From NCBI RefSeq assembly GCF_000430825.1, contig NZ_AUMT01000011.1:92222-156221 (forward strand): a DNA stretch of 64,000 nucleotides, read 5' to 3'. Under the pieces are notes generated by a model. It ran no database searches, was not told the DNA's origin, and was given only the letters and a program-made list of their open reading frames with translations. Shown one piece after another: positions 1-8,659 of the stretch (positions are counted from its first letter, which is position 1; each line of letters opens with the position of its first letter). Source of the DNA: Chryseobacterium daeguense DSM 19388. Lineage in GTDB: Bacteria > Bacteroidota > Bacteroidia > Flavobacteriales > Weeksellaceae. Made by a program: the position numbers and the translations under genes.

Positions 1-443
1 TGTTTTCCGAAAATGAAAAGACGATTCTTTTACCGAAGGAAAGCTGGCAATACATTTGTAAAGCAATAAACCATGACTCTTTCAACTGATGTAAAGCCTT
101 GACAGAATTTACAGAAAACATGTTTTAAACAATATCAGTTGGATTCAATTCAATAAAATTTTTCGGTCACGGTTGAGCGGGATACGGGAGATGTACTCTC
201 GCATTTTTTATAGATTATCTAAATTAATTAAATCAAGCTGCCTTATCCGAAAAATTTCATAAGAAATTATCACTGAATTAAGATTTATTATGTTCAATAC
301 CACATTTTACAATATTTTGATAATCAAATAATTAAATTCAATAATTTTTTCTTTTTCCGAAAATGAAAAGACAAATCCTTTTTCCGCACCCACGCTGCGG
401 ATAAATTTGTAAAGTAATGTCAAGCATAATAAAAATTGAAAAC
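1..443. other. Intergenic region with duplicated promoter segment
   Basis: No convincing gene is visible in these 443 bases. The segment at about 1-67 resembles the segment at about 351-418: both start with TTTTCCGAAAATGAAAAGAC and end in a -7-like box (TACATTTG at 51-58, TAAATTTG at 402-409) followed by GTAAAG. The right copy is the likely promoter region of the secreted-protein gene at 444. The left copy has no gene directly behind it in this window, so it may be a remnant of a duplication or of a lost paralogue. Confidence 0.5.
402..409 (+). promoter_or_regulatory. -7 promoter box TAAATTTG
   Basis: A perfect match to the Bacteroidota -7 consensus TAnnTTTG, 34 nt ahead of the chosen ATG at 444. 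It supports that ATG over the upstream in-frame ATG at 417, which would sit close to the expected transcript start. Confidence 0.55.
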
Positions 444-1265
444 ATGAAAAAAAAACTATTATTCCCGATTTGCTTTTTATATGCAATATCGGCTCATTCT
501 CAAATCGGAATTCATACGGGTAATCCTCAAGGCATGTTCCATGTAGATGCCGCAAAAGACAATCCGGCTACAGGAGCTCCTACCGCTGCGCAACAGGCCA
601 ACGACTTTATTGTTACTTCACCCAACGGCTATGTGGGAGTAGGAACCACTACACCGGCCAGAAAACTTCACATAGTAGGTGATGGAGTAAATGACCCTGT
701 ACAGATTGGCGGACTTGTAGCCGGCGATGCACAACAGGATATTTTATTGGGTGTAACCTCCACTGGCATTATCAGGACATTAAGCTCAATAGAAGCGCTT
801 TCTATTCCCAGGCCTGCTCTTTTTGCCTTAGGCAGCGATGTAAATAACTTTCTGAATGGGGTTGCTCCGGGAACCAATCAGATTGTACCGATGTCAGTTA
901 TTAAAAACCAGATACCGGGACTTACATTTGATAATACGATAAGACAGATAACACTTCCGGCAGGAACTTATGAGTTTTCGTTTGTGTATGAAGCCACCCA
1001 CAACAATACCGGCTGTACCATAAGCTCATATTTTGTAGATTTCCCGAACGACGGAACAGCGGTAAGAGTTCAGAGCAATGCCTCACATCTTGAAGGGGGT
1101 GCTTCCAATCATGGAGGATCTATCAATTATTCGGCGAAACTTGTAAATCCTACCAACACCTTCAATATCAGATTGGGAAGAGGACAGGGAGGAAACTGCA
1201 CCGGAACAGGAATGACACTTTTTCAAAATTCTACACACCTTCTGATCTACAGAATGGGCGCTTAA
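444..1265 (+). CDS. Secreted protein of unknown function, tandem paralogue 1
   Basis: Family not recognised with certainty. The ATG at 444 is chosen because it gives a clean signal peptide (MKKKLLFPICFLYAISAHSQ); an in-frame ATG at 417 would add nine polar residues. The mature part starts IGIHTGNPQGMFHVD, then has a GVGTTTPARKLHI stretch of the kind found ahead of trimeric tail-fibre or adhesin-like regions. The last ~110 residues (ITLPAGTYEFSF onward) resemble a C1q/TNF-type jelly roll, with two Cys that recur in the next gene. No type IX sorting tail is present. It is followed 46 nt later by a paralogue of almost equal length with the same order of motifs, so the pair probably arose by tandem duplication. 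Surface or extracellular location is inferred from the signal peptide. Confidence 0.8.
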   Translation: MKKKLLFPICFLYAISAHSQIGIHTGNPQGMFHVDAAKDNPATGAPTAAQQANDFIVTSPNGYVGVGTTTPARKLHIVGDGVNDPVQIGGLVAGDAQQDILLGVTSTGIIRTLSSIEALSIPRPALFALGSDVNNFLNGVAPGTNQIVPMSVIKNQIPGLTFDNTIRQITLPAGTYEFSFVYEATHNNTGCTISSYFVDFPNDGTAVRVQSNASHLEGGASNHGGSINYSAKLVNPTNTFNIRLGRGQGGNCTGTGMTLFQNSTHLLIYRMGA

Positions 1266-1311
1266 ACAGATTTTTTTCTTGAAATAAATTTTAACCAACA
1301 AATCAATTACC

Positions 1312-2163
1312 ATGAAAAAAATATTTGTTCTTTTTACCATTATCTGCATTAATGCCTTATCAGCGCAAAAAATAGGAATGAGAACTTCAAATCCGCAAGG
1401 CCCCTTTCATCTGGATACCAGAGCCAATAATCCCGCTACAGGAGGATTACCGCCACTGGCAACAGTATATGATGACTTTCTGATAGATGAAAACGGAAAT
1501 ATGAATATAGGACCCTATTTTTACACCAACCTTCCTACAAGGAGCAGACTGCATCTTTTCTTTTCCACCACCGGTGGAGACAATGTAAGAATAGACGGGC
1601 TGCTTCCGGCCCCAAATCCGGAATCAATCGACCTCCTCGGTGTCATCAGACCCAATCAGGGAATTAGCTATATAAAGAGAGAAATGTCTATTAATGAAAT
1701 GAGTATTCCAAAATCAACTCTTTTTGTTCTGAATGCTGATATTAATAATTTTCTGGACGGAGTATCTGCCGGAGGTGCGCAGGAAATGCCTTTAACCCTT
1801 GTAAAAAATGCGATAGACGGCCTAACCTATAATCCTGCTACTCATTTTGTGACGCTTCCTGCAGGAACCTATCAGTTTACGCTAATATATGCTGCAAGCC
1901 ACAGCGGATGTACTCTCAGCTCATACTTTTATGACTTCCCTTTTGAAACATCATTTGCAAGGGTACACAGCACTGCAGATCATCTTACGGGTACTGGCGC
2001 CGGATCCAGACACAGTGGAAAAATAACATACACATCAAAAGTAAATGCCGGAAAAATGATACTCTTGAATCTGGGAAGAGGCGTTTCCGGGAATTGCAGC
2101 GGAAACGGAATGACCTTATCAAGTGACGGAACTCAATTTTTAATCAAAAGAATAGGCAACTGA
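1312..2163 (+). CDS. Secreted protein of unknown function, tandem paralogue 2
   Basis: A 283-residue paralogue of the gene just upstream and probably co-transcribed with it. It has a signal peptide (MKKIFVLFTIICINALSAQ), then IGMRTSNPQGPFHLD, NPATG, a DDFLIDENGNMNIG stretch, and a C-terminal half with TLPAGTYQFTLIYA, SGCTLSSYFYDFP and GRGVSGNCSGNGMTL, each aligning with the first copy. The conserved segments are the N-terminal NPQG..HxD motif and the C-terminal jelly-roll-like part with its Cys pair. The middle has diverged. Function unknown; a role as an exported adhesin or structural surface protein is a guess from layout only. A hairpin terminator follows at 2332-2362. Confidence 0.8.
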   Translation: MKKIFVLFTIICINALSAQKIGMRTSNPQGPFHLDTRANNPATGGLPPLATVYDDFLIDENGNMNIGPYFYTNLPTRSRLHLFFSTTGGDNVRIDGLLPAPNPESIDLLGVIRPNQGISYIKREMSINEMSIPKSTLFVLNADINNFLDGVSAGGAQEMPLTLVKNAIDGLTYNPATHFVTLPAGTYQFTLIYAASHSGCTLSSYFYDFPFETSFARVHSTADHLTGTGAGSRHSGKITYTSKVNAGKMILLNLGRGVSGNCSGNGMTLSSDGTQFLIKRIGN

Positions 2164-2331
2164 TTCTAATAACACAAATACAATATGCTAACTATAGTCC
2201 AGGCATATCCGGTAAATAGTAATGAAAACTCCCTCATTTATCATTACTTAAAAATACAAATGTCAATATAAAAGTTATTTGGGATTCACATTTATAGTGT
2301 AATATTTCCTTAATTTTAGTTAGGTTAGTGT

Positions 2332-2362
2332 AAGTCTGTTCTTTATTGAACAGGCTTTTTTT
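2332..2362 (+). terminator. Intrinsic terminator after the paralogue pair
   Basis: Stem AAGTCTGTTC / GAACAGGCTT (one G-U pair) with loop TTTATT, followed by a T-run. It lies about 170 nt after the stop of the second secreted protein and is oriented for the + strand. Confidence 0.7.
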
Positions 2363-2392
2363 AACTTAAATATCTTTCTGTATTATTTAAGC

Positions 2393-2426
2393 AAAAAAAA
2401 AATCTCCAACATTTGCCGGAGATTTT
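2393..2426 (-). terminator. Intrinsic terminator of the efflux operon
   Basis: Stem AAAATCTCC / GGAGATTTT with a long A-run on the left, which becomes a U-run on the minus strand. It sits about 20 nt after the stop codon of the DHA2 pump gene. Confidence 0.75.
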
Positions 2427-2445
2427 ATATTTAATTAAAATAAAA

Positions 2446-4023
2446 TTAGTGCATTGCTTCACTTAAATCTATTTTTTCTTTGCTTTTTCTTTCTTTAATA
2501 AAGAGGATAAACGGAATACAGATCAGGAATATTACTCCCAGATAAAGGAAAACATCCATGTATGAAAGCACCGTCGCCTGTTTTGTGACTGATAAATCCA
2601 GCATTTTGTAGGCTGCGTTCATGGCTGCATCGGGTGTCATTCCTTTTGCGATAAAACTTGCTTTTAATCCATTCAGTCTTTGCTGAACATCAAAGCTGTT
2701 AGCATCCAGATGGGTTATAAGATTAGTCCTGTATTTCTGGCTCTCATTGGCAATAAAAGTAGTGATCGCCGCAATCCCGAAAGAACCTCCAAGCTGTCTC
2801 ATCATCCCGGTAAAGGCTGCCCCCTGCCCGATTTCCTGTCCTTTCAATGTGCTTAAGGACAAAGATGTGATCGGGATAAAAAGTAATCCAAGTCCTGCTC
2901 CCCTTACGATCAGCATCCAGAAGAAAGCATCTTTACTGGTGTCTGGCGTAAGGATTTTGTAGCCCCAGAAGCTGTAGACAAAGAAAATAAATAACCCTAA
3001 GGCAACAAGGATCTGCTGTTTTGCCCCTTTTGATAATAACCTTCCAATGATTGGCATCATGAAAGCGGTCGTTAACGCCGCCGGAATCATCAAAGCTCCT
3101 GATTGTAATGCCGTCCAGCCCAAAATACTCTGCGTATATAAAGGCACAATAAATGTAGAACCATACAAACCGAATCCTAATACAAAGGACATGACAGTAC
3201 CGATCCTCAGGTTGCTGTTTTTCAGAACCCTTAATTCAACAATAGGATATTTGAAAGTAAGTTCTCTCCAAAGGAATAATATGAATCCTAAGACTGCCGT
3301 CACTGTAAATAATACAATCCATCCACTTGCAAACCAGTCTTCCTCGTGGCCTCTTTCAAGAATATATTGTAATGATCCCACGGTAACAGCCAATAATCCG
3401 ATACCAACCCAATCGACATCCGAAGCTTTTCGTTTTTCTGCATATTTCGGGCTTTTTACGAACTGTAAGGTCATTAAAGTGGCCGCAATACCAATCGGAA
3501 TATTAATATAGAAAATATACGGCCAGCTGAAATTATCTACGATATATCCTCCCAATGGCGGGCCTAAAGTAGGGCCGATAATCACTCCAAGCCCATAAAT
3601 AGCCTGCGCCATACTTCTTTTTTCAATCGGGTAAGATTCCGTAATAATCGTCTGTGAAGTTACCAGTAAGGCTCCCCCGCCGATTCCCTGCATCAGACGG
3701 AAAAATACAAGCTCCCAGATATTCGTGGCATTTCCGCATAAGAATGAAAACACTGTGAATATAATAATGGAGGCTGCAAAGTAATTCCTACGTCCAAACT
3801 GCTGGGAAAGCCAGCTCGTCATGGGCACAATAATTACGTTCCCGATGGCATACGCTGTAATTACCCATCCTACTTCAGAAAGTGTGGCACCAAGGTTACC
3901 CTTCATCTCATTGAGGGCAACGTTTACAATCGTGGAATCCACAATTTCAAGAAGAGCACAAAGAATTGCGGTAATCGTGATGATTACTCTTCGGGCTCCA
4001 TATTCTACTAATGAATCTTGCAT
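2446..4023 (-). CDS. DHA2-family (EmrB/QacA-type) multidrug efflux MFS transporter
   Basis: A 525-residue inner-membrane drug:proton antiporter of the 14-helix DHA2 type. Visible markers are the N-terminal motif VDSTIVNVALNEM in the first helix, a GRR loop motif after helix 2 (FGRRNYF), the antiporter motif C in helix 5 (GPTLGPPLGG) and hydrophobic segments up to the end, followed by a short basic-acidic tail. Length fits EmrB. It is the last gene of a minus-strand unit with a TetR regulator, a TolC-type outer-membrane channel and an HlyD/EmrA adaptor, so it probably works as the pump of a tripartite system crossing both membranes. It is separated from the adaptor gene by 443 non-coding bases, which is unusual for this operon. 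Substrates cannot be deduced. Confidence 0.93.
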   Translation of the reverse strand: MQDSLVEYGARRVIITITAILCALLEIVDSTIVNVALNEMKGNLGATLSEVGWVITAYAIGNVIIVPMTSWLSQQFGRRNYFAASIIIFTVFSFLCGNATNIWELVFFRLMQGIGGGALLVTSQTIITESYPIEKRSMAQAIYGLGVIIGPTLGPPLGGYIVDNFSWPYIFYINIPIGIAATLMTLQFVKSPKYAEKRKASDVDWVGIGLLAVTVGSLQYILERGHEEDWFASGWIVLFTVTAVLGFILFLWRELTFKYPIVELRVLKNSNLRIGTVMSFVLGFGLYGSTFIVPLYTQSILGWTALQSGALMIPAALTTAFMMPIIGRLLSKGAKQQILVALGLFIFFVYSFWGYKILTPDTSKDAFFWMLIVRGAGLGLLFIPITSLSLSTLKGQEIGQGAAFTGMMRQLGGSFGIAAITTFIANESQKYRTNLITHLDANSFDVQQRLNGLKASFIAKGMTPDAAMNAAYKMLDLSVTKQATVLSYMDVFLYLGVIFLICIPFILFIKERKSKEKIDLSEAMH

Positions 4024-4466
4024 GTTTGTTTAGTGTATTAGAATTAAGAGATTGAGATTCAGAAATTAAAAATCGAAATATGTTTTTTACGAACTAACTT
4101 ATTTTGAATTTAATCTGTATTTAGGCTAAGATTAAGGTTAAAACTTATTCACCCGTCAATTTAATGAGTTATCACTAAATCGATTATCAACACAAATACT
4201 TTTCCGAATCTCTAAAATCTTAACTAAAAAAGTGAATTGTCAAACATCAATCAACCCTGTTGCCAATTTTACTACTTCATTTTCTACAACAATCATTGAT
4301 CTCATCTGCAAGCCGGTCTCAACTTCATGGTCAGATACTTCATTTCCACATCTTCACTGACTTTCATCTGCAAAACCGGCATCTTTTTCATTATCAATTT
4401 TACTTCTTCATTTTTTACATTTCACAATTGACCTGCTTCAGCAAAATTGACAATTCACGTATATTT
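4024..4466. other. 443-base spacer inside the efflux operon
   Basis: No gene is supported here. The segment contains imperfect direct repeats: AATTTTACTACTTCATTTT near 4266 and AATTTTACTTCTTCATTTTT near 4397, and CATCTGCAAGCCGGT near 4306 against CATCTGCAAAACCGGC near 4367. A fragment resembling the dispersed GAATTGTCAA... intergenic element lies near 4233. It may be an inserted repeat element separating pump from adaptor. Confidence 0.45.
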
Positions 4467-5570
4467 TTATTTCAAAGAAACCTCAGCTTTTACGTTCATT
4501 CCTGTTCTTAATCTTTTTGCGATGGTTTTATCAAGATTCACAAAATCGATTTTTACCGGAAGTCTCTGAACTACTTTTACGAAGTTACCGCTCGCGTTAT
4601 CCGGAGGCAGAATAGAGAATGTAGCTCCTGTAGCCGGAGAGAATGAGCTTACCACCCCATCAAATTCTTTATCAGGGAAAGCATCAATTTCAATCTTTAC
4701 TTTCTGACCTTCTACCATTTTATCAACCTGCGTTTCTTTGAAATTGGCCACTACCCATTTCTGGTCGTTTTTAACCAAAGAAAACAGCTGTGAACCAGCC
4801 TGAAGATATTGCCCCGCCTGGATAGGAACTTTTCCTACGAATCCGTCTTCAGGAGCAACAATTACTGTGTAAGAAAGGTTAAGTTTTGCATTTTCTACGT
4901 CCACCTCTCTCTGTTTTGCTACAGAACCTGCAACGCTGATCTGCTGGGAGCTTGCCGCTGTCTGAGAAGAAGCGATATTAGTCTGCTGTGCAATCTGATT
5001 TCTCTGATCTATTAAAACCTGCAATTGCTTATCCGCCGTTTGTTTTGCAGCCAAAGCCTGCTCATACTGCTGTTCTGTAATAGAATGGTCTTTTACAAGA
5101 TTGGCATATCTTTTTAAATCCTGGGAAGTTTTCCATACGTTTACTTTTGCTGCTTCTATCTGTGCATTGGCAGTAGTAACTGCAGCCTGGGAAGACCCGA
5201 TGTTCTTAGAAGTGGCTGTAGTGGTAGCTTCTGCATTTGAAATATTGCTTTTTGCCGTAGAAAGGGCTGCTTCAGCCTGAGCAAGTGCCATTTTCTGATC
5301 TCTGCTGTCAAGGATTACTAATGTATCTCCTTTTTTTACGAACTGGTTATCTTTTACCTTAACCTCAGTTACATATCCTGAAATTTTTGAAATTACAGGA
5401 GCCAGGTTTGATGCGATCTGTGCATCATCCGTTTCTTCATGTGCCTGTCCGTAAGTATAAGCATTGTAACCGTAGATACCTCCGCCGATTACCACAACCG
5501 CTAAAATTATAGGAAAGACTAAACTTTTTTTCTTTTTCGGTTCAGCCGTTTGTGTAGTATTATTTTCCAT
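4467..5570 (-). CDS. HlyD/EmrA-type periplasmic adaptor subunit
   Basis: A 367-residue membrane fusion protein. After a short lysine-rich N-terminus, residues ~15-35 form a single transmembrane anchor (SLVFPIILAVVVIGGGIYGY), then comes ETDDAQIASNLAPVISKISGYV, the typical EmrA/HlyD start of the lipoyl/barrel-sandwich domain, a long Ala/Gln-rich alpha-helical hairpin (~85-210), the second lipoyl half (VIVAPEDGFVGKVPIQAGQ) and a beta-barrel end. It would link the DHA2 inner-membrane pump to the TolC-type channel encoded 20 nt upstream. The gene order channel, adaptor, pump under a TetR gene is the classic layout of a repressor-controlled efflux system. Confidence 0.93.
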   Translation of the reverse strand: MENNTTQTAEPKKKKSLVFPIILAVVVIGGGIYGYNAYTYGQAHEETDDAQIASNLAPVISKISGYVTEVKVKDNQFVKKGDTLVILDSRDQKMALAQAEAALSTAKSNISNAEATTTATSKNIGSSQAAVTTANAQIEAAKVNVWKTSQDLKRYANLVKDHSITEQQYEQALAAKQTADKQLQVLIDQRNQIAQQTNIASSQTAASSQQISVAGSVAKQREVDVENAKLNLSYTVIVAPEDGFVGKVPIQAGQYLQAGSQLFSLVKNDQKWVVANFKETQVDKMVEGQKVKIEIDAFPDKEFDGVVSSFSPATGATFSILPPDNASGNFVKVVQRLPVKIDFVNLDKTIAKRLRTGMNVKAEVSLK

Positions 5571-5590
5571 TTTGGGTATAGTCTTATTTT

Positions 5591-6904
5591 TTATTTAATT
5601 GTTAAAGTTCCGGTAGTCTGTAATAGTTTTCTGTAAGCCAGTGCTGCGTCTGCTTTGGCATTAATTACGCCAACGTTTGCGGCAATCTGTGCTGCGTCTG
5701 CATCCAGTAATTCCGTCGTGGTTGCAAGTCCGTTGTCATATTTATTTTTTGTGATTCTGTAGTTTTCATTAGCCTGCTCAGCAGATTTTTCGAAAACAGC
5801 GATTCTTTTTTTAGAATAATCCGTGTTTTGATATTCCCTGTTAACATCTAATTTTATATTGTCATTTAATAATTCATTGGTTGCCTGCAGCTGCATTTCT
5901 CTTGCTTTCGACTGTTTCAATGAAGAATTTTCTTTCCAAAGGTTTGACAGATTGTAAGAAATCCCAACTCCTACGTTCACTGCATTATATATCGTTAAAA
6001 ACTTCGGAATATCTGCTGCTACATAACCTCCTGTAAATGCTATGGAAGGAAGATTTTCCGCTTTAGCCGATTTTGTTCCCAAAGCCGCTGCTTTTCTCTG
6101 CATATCCAGAGCCTGAAGATCCTTGCGATTTTCTTTTGCTGTATTTACGTAGAAATCAACAGGTTTCACTTCATCCGCTTCTTCAATATAATTTTGGTCA
6201 ACTTCTAATTCCGTAGTTTCCGGAAGACCTAGTAAAAGGTCCATGTTGATATTGGCGATATTGTAGTTATTTTTCGCCTCCAATAGTTGAAGCTCAATAT
6301 TTGAGGTCTGAAGATTGGCTTTTAGCCTGTCGTTTCTTGCAATTAATCCGTTGTTTTCCATTTTAAGGAAAGTTTCGTCTCTTTTTTGAGAAGCGGTAAG
6401 ATTTTCTTCTAAAACTTTTATTGCCTGATTGGCTTTGAATAAATTATTATAAGCTTGTGCAACATTATAAGCAATGGATATTTTATCATTTTCCGTGCTT
6501 AATTTTGATGCTTCCACCAGATATTTTGCAGACTGGATCCCGTACTTGATTCTTCCGCCGCTGTAGATCGGAACACTGAGATTGGCAGATCCGTAAAGAA
6601 CCTGGTGCACCTCCGGCCCGCCTTCAGAAGAAAGTCCCGGAAGTTTAAGATCTATCGTTGGTTTCATCGGAAGATACATGTAGCTTCCTGATACCTTAAG
6701 TTCCGGAAGCTGTCTGTTTTTAGCTTCCAAAAGATCTGCGGTGGCTTCTTCTATTTTAGCAGCATCAATCTTGAGATTTTTACTGTTTTGGATACCCAAC
6801 TGCACAGCTTCGTCAAGAGTAAGCATTTTTTTCTCCTGAGCATTTGCGTTTGCCATCCCTACAAACAGGGCCAGTGCAATGACTGAGTTATTTAGTTTCT
6901 TCAT
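5591..6904 (-). CDS. TolC-family outer membrane efflux channel
   Basis: A 437-residue outer-membrane factor with a signal peptide (MKKLNNSVIALALFVGMANANAQ). It has the two internal repeats of the OEP family: LTLDEAVQLGIQNSKNLKI near residues 28-45 and a second half with long Gln/Asn/Ala-rich helices ending KYDNGLATTTELLDADAAQ, the standard C-terminal signature. It starts inside the end of the TetR gene (17-base overlap), so the two are translationally coupled. It would provide the exit duct for the adaptor and pump encoded downstream. Confidence 0.93.
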   Translation of the reverse strand: MKKLNNSVIALALFVGMANANAQEKKMLTLDEAVQLGIQNSKNLKIDAAKIEEATADLLEAKNRQLPELKVSGSYMYLPMKPTIDLKLPGLSSEGGPEVHQVLYGSANLSVPIYSGGRIKYGIQSAKYLVEASKLSTENDKISIAYNVAQAYNNLFKANQAIKVLEENLTASQKRDETFLKMENNGLIARNDRLKANLQTSNIELQLLEAKNNYNIANINMDLLLGLPETTELEVDQNYIEEADEVKPVDFYVNTAKENRKDLQALDMQRKAAALGTKSAKAENLPSIAFTGGYVAADIPKFLTIYNAVNVGVGISYNLSNLWKENSSLKQSKAREMQLQATNELLNDNIKLDVNREYQNTDYSKKRIAVFEKSAEQANENYRITKNKYDNGLATTTELLDADAAQIAANVGVINAKADAALAYRKLLQTTGTLTIK

Positions 6905-7514
6905 AACCTAGAAGGTCTTTTAGTAAGTATTTAATATGTGTATTGAGTTCTGTGTAATATTTTTCATCAAAAACTTCTTCTTCATCCGTATTATTAAGGA
7001 ATTCCTTATACATTTCTTTAGCATTGGATGCATAAAATAAAGTTCCGCTTATGGTAGAATGAAGAAGGTAAATAGGCGGGTTTTTAGTAAAAATTCCTTT
7101 TTTTAAACCACTTTCCAGTATTTTGGAATACATGGCGATGAAACCCATTTTTGTCTGCTTCAAAAACTCCACAATCTGAGGATTTTGTGTGTAAAGCTGC
7201 TCTCTTTGCATTATCCTGTAAAAACATTTCTGATGTCTTACGCGCCCTGCAAACTGGTCTACAATCTTTTCTATTTTTTCCCATTCATTGATATCAGTCC
7301 TTTCCAGCATATCTTTTGAAAAAAACTGACCTTCATTCATCCTGTATTCTACTAATTTTTCGTAAAGCTTTTCTTTGGAACCGAAATAATAGGAAATCAT
7401 AGAAATATTCACATTCGCTGCTTTGGCGATCTCCCTTGTGGAAGTACCTTCGAAACCTTTCTCAGCAAAAAGTCTTTCGGCCGCGAATAATATATTTTCT
7501 TCTTTTGATACCAT
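6888..7514 (-). CDS. TetR/AcrR-family transcriptional regulator
   Basis: A 208-residue one-component repressor. The N-terminal helix-turn-helix is clear at residues ~10-50: LFAEKGFEGTSTREIAKAAN, then NISMISYYFGSKEKLYEKLV. The remaining ~150 residues form the ligand-binding, dimerising helical domain, which varies between family members. It is the first gene of the efflux operon, overlapping the channel gene by 17 bases, so it probably autoregulates and represses the whole operon until a drug or metabolite binds. A TAnnTTTG box lies on the minus strand at 7537-7544, and an inverted TAAATCAAACGATTGATTGATTT stretch near 7560-7582 could be an operator. Confidence 0.92.
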   Translation of the reverse strand: MVSKEENILFAAERLFAEKGFEGTSTREIAKAANVNISMISYYFGSKEKLYEKLVEYRMNEGQFFSKDMLERTDINEWEKIEKIVDQFAGRVRHQKCFYRIMQREQLYTQNPQIVEFLKQTKMGFIAMYSKILESGLKKGIFTKNPPIYLLHSTISGTLFYASNAKEMYKEFLNNTDEEEVFDEKYYTELNTHIKYLLKDLLGYEETK

Positions 7515-7536
7515 TATACTCTCATTTTTGAAGGGG

Positions 7537-7544
7537 CAAATTTA
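7537..7544 (-). promoter_or_regulatory. -7 box TAAATTTG of the efflux operon
   Basis: Perfect TAnnTTTG match on the minus strand, 22 nt before the tetR ATG. AATCAAACGATTGATT just upstream (7562-7577) contains an inverted AATCA/TGATT pair and lies where a TetR operator would block polymerase. The operator role is inferred. Confidence 0.55.
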
Positions 7545-7632
7545 CAACAGATTTTTTGATAAATCAAACGATTGATTGATTTTTTATATAATTTTAATTT
7601 TTTTTTAATCTTATATTTACAAAAAAACTACT

Positions 7633-8628
7633 ATGGGAATATTAAACTTCTTTTCAGGAAGAAAAAAGAACCAATCAAATGCAACAAAGCAATCACAAAA
7701 AAACACTGATGATGCGCAACTTGCTTCAATAATGGAAGCAGGAAAAAAGTTTGATCATGAAATTATCGAAGCTTTTCAGAGGTATTATTCTGATCCCACA
7801 CTCACTGTTAACATCGAAATTAAAGATGATAAAGGAAATGTATACCCTGCGCACATTGCCTACGGAGAGCTGTTCGGGGAATGGCTCGGAATACAGTCAA
7901 AATGGGATAGAATGTCCCTTCTTTACAGGTTTTGGGATGATTCTCAGGTGAAAAAACTGGAAGACTGGCAAATCATTGAACGATATGTAAAGGACAGATA
8001 CCCTACCCATTCTTTGAAATATTTTGAACAAAATTTCCCCGCAAAAGAAAAACTTAATGCGCAGGAACTTGTAGCTATTTCAAAAATGTACAGGTCATTA
8101 CTTAACAACAAAGAGGCTCGTCATTACATTGACACTGCCTACCAGAAGTTCCCTGAAGAAGATATAGTAAAAGTGGAATATGCGACGGTACTGCATCTAT
8201 CAAAAAATCATGAGGAAAAAGAAGATTCTCATAAAATTTTTCTTGAAGTTTTAGACAAAAAAATTGAAAAAAAAGATACGGAAAGCCTTCTGGAATGCTT
8301 TTTATTTTCTGAAGGTTATGTAGATTCATCTGTTTTTGCAATGTCTTTTTTACTGTCCGCGGAAGCAGACCTTAATCAGTGGGAGATATTATCTGAAGAA
8401 TATTATTACTGCCCCGTTTTCAGATATGAGCATGCCGTAAAACTATCACAGTCTGATGAAGGATTGAGAGCATTGGCAAAACTCACTTCTTTGAGCCAGG
8501 AATTTCCTTGGTTTAGGACAGCAGTAGAAACAACGGTAAAAAATATCGAATCTATGAGAAAGCAGCTTAACTCTTCAAATTTTATGGAAAAAGAATTACA
8601 GGAATTTAAAAATCAGCTCAATAATTAA
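7633..8628 (+). CDS. Conserved-looking cytoplasmic protein of unknown function
   Basis: A 331-residue protein that I do not recognise. It has no signal peptide or membrane segment. Residues 1-35 are basic and polar. The region after ~130 is helical with paired short helices (LNAQELVAISKMYRSLLNNK, ARHYIDTAYQKFPEEDIVKV), which looks TPR-like and could mediate protein contacts. The end is a charged helix (MEKELQEFKNQLNN). The first ATG is used; a near-consensus -7 box TATATTTA lies at 7612-7619. It is a single-gene unit closed by a strong hairpin shared with the convergent holB. Confidence 0.75.
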   Translation: MGILNFFSGRKKNQSNATKQSQKNTDDAQLASIMEAGKKFDHEIIEAFQRYYSDPTLTVNIEIKDDKGNVYPAHIAYGELFGEWLGIQSKWDRMSLLYRFWDDSQVKKLEDWQIIERYVKDRYPTHSLKYFEQNFPAKEKLNAQELVAISKMYRSLLNNKEARHYIDTAYQKFPEEDIVKVEYATVLHLSKNHEEKEDSHKIFLEVLDKKIEKKDTESLLECFLFSEGYVDSSVFAMSFLLSAEADLNQWEILSEEYYYCPVFRYEHAVKLSQSDEGLRALAKLTSLSQEFPWFRTAVETTVKNIESMRKQLNSSNFMEKELQEFKNQLNN

Positions 8629-8632
8629 AATG

Positions 8633-8659
8633 AAACTCCGGCAATCGCCGGAGTTTTTT
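8633..8659. terminator. Bidirectional intrinsic terminator
   Basis: A 10-bp perfect stem AAACTCCGGC / GCCGGAGTTT with loop AATC and T-rich flanks on both strands. It separates the convergent unknown gene (+) and holB (-). Confidence 0.85.

Noticed and set aside
168..206. GC-rich GCGGGATACGGGAG..CTCTCGC stretch as a terminator
   Set aside because: The best stem is five pairs with a wobble and there is no gene end directly upstream in the window, so the call cannot be supported.
4260..4511. Plus-strand open frame of 83 codons overlapping the efflux operon spacer
   Set aside because: It is His/Phe/Leu-rich with no family match, lies over repeated spacer sequence and the 3' end of the adaptor gene, and has no promoter or ribosome site.
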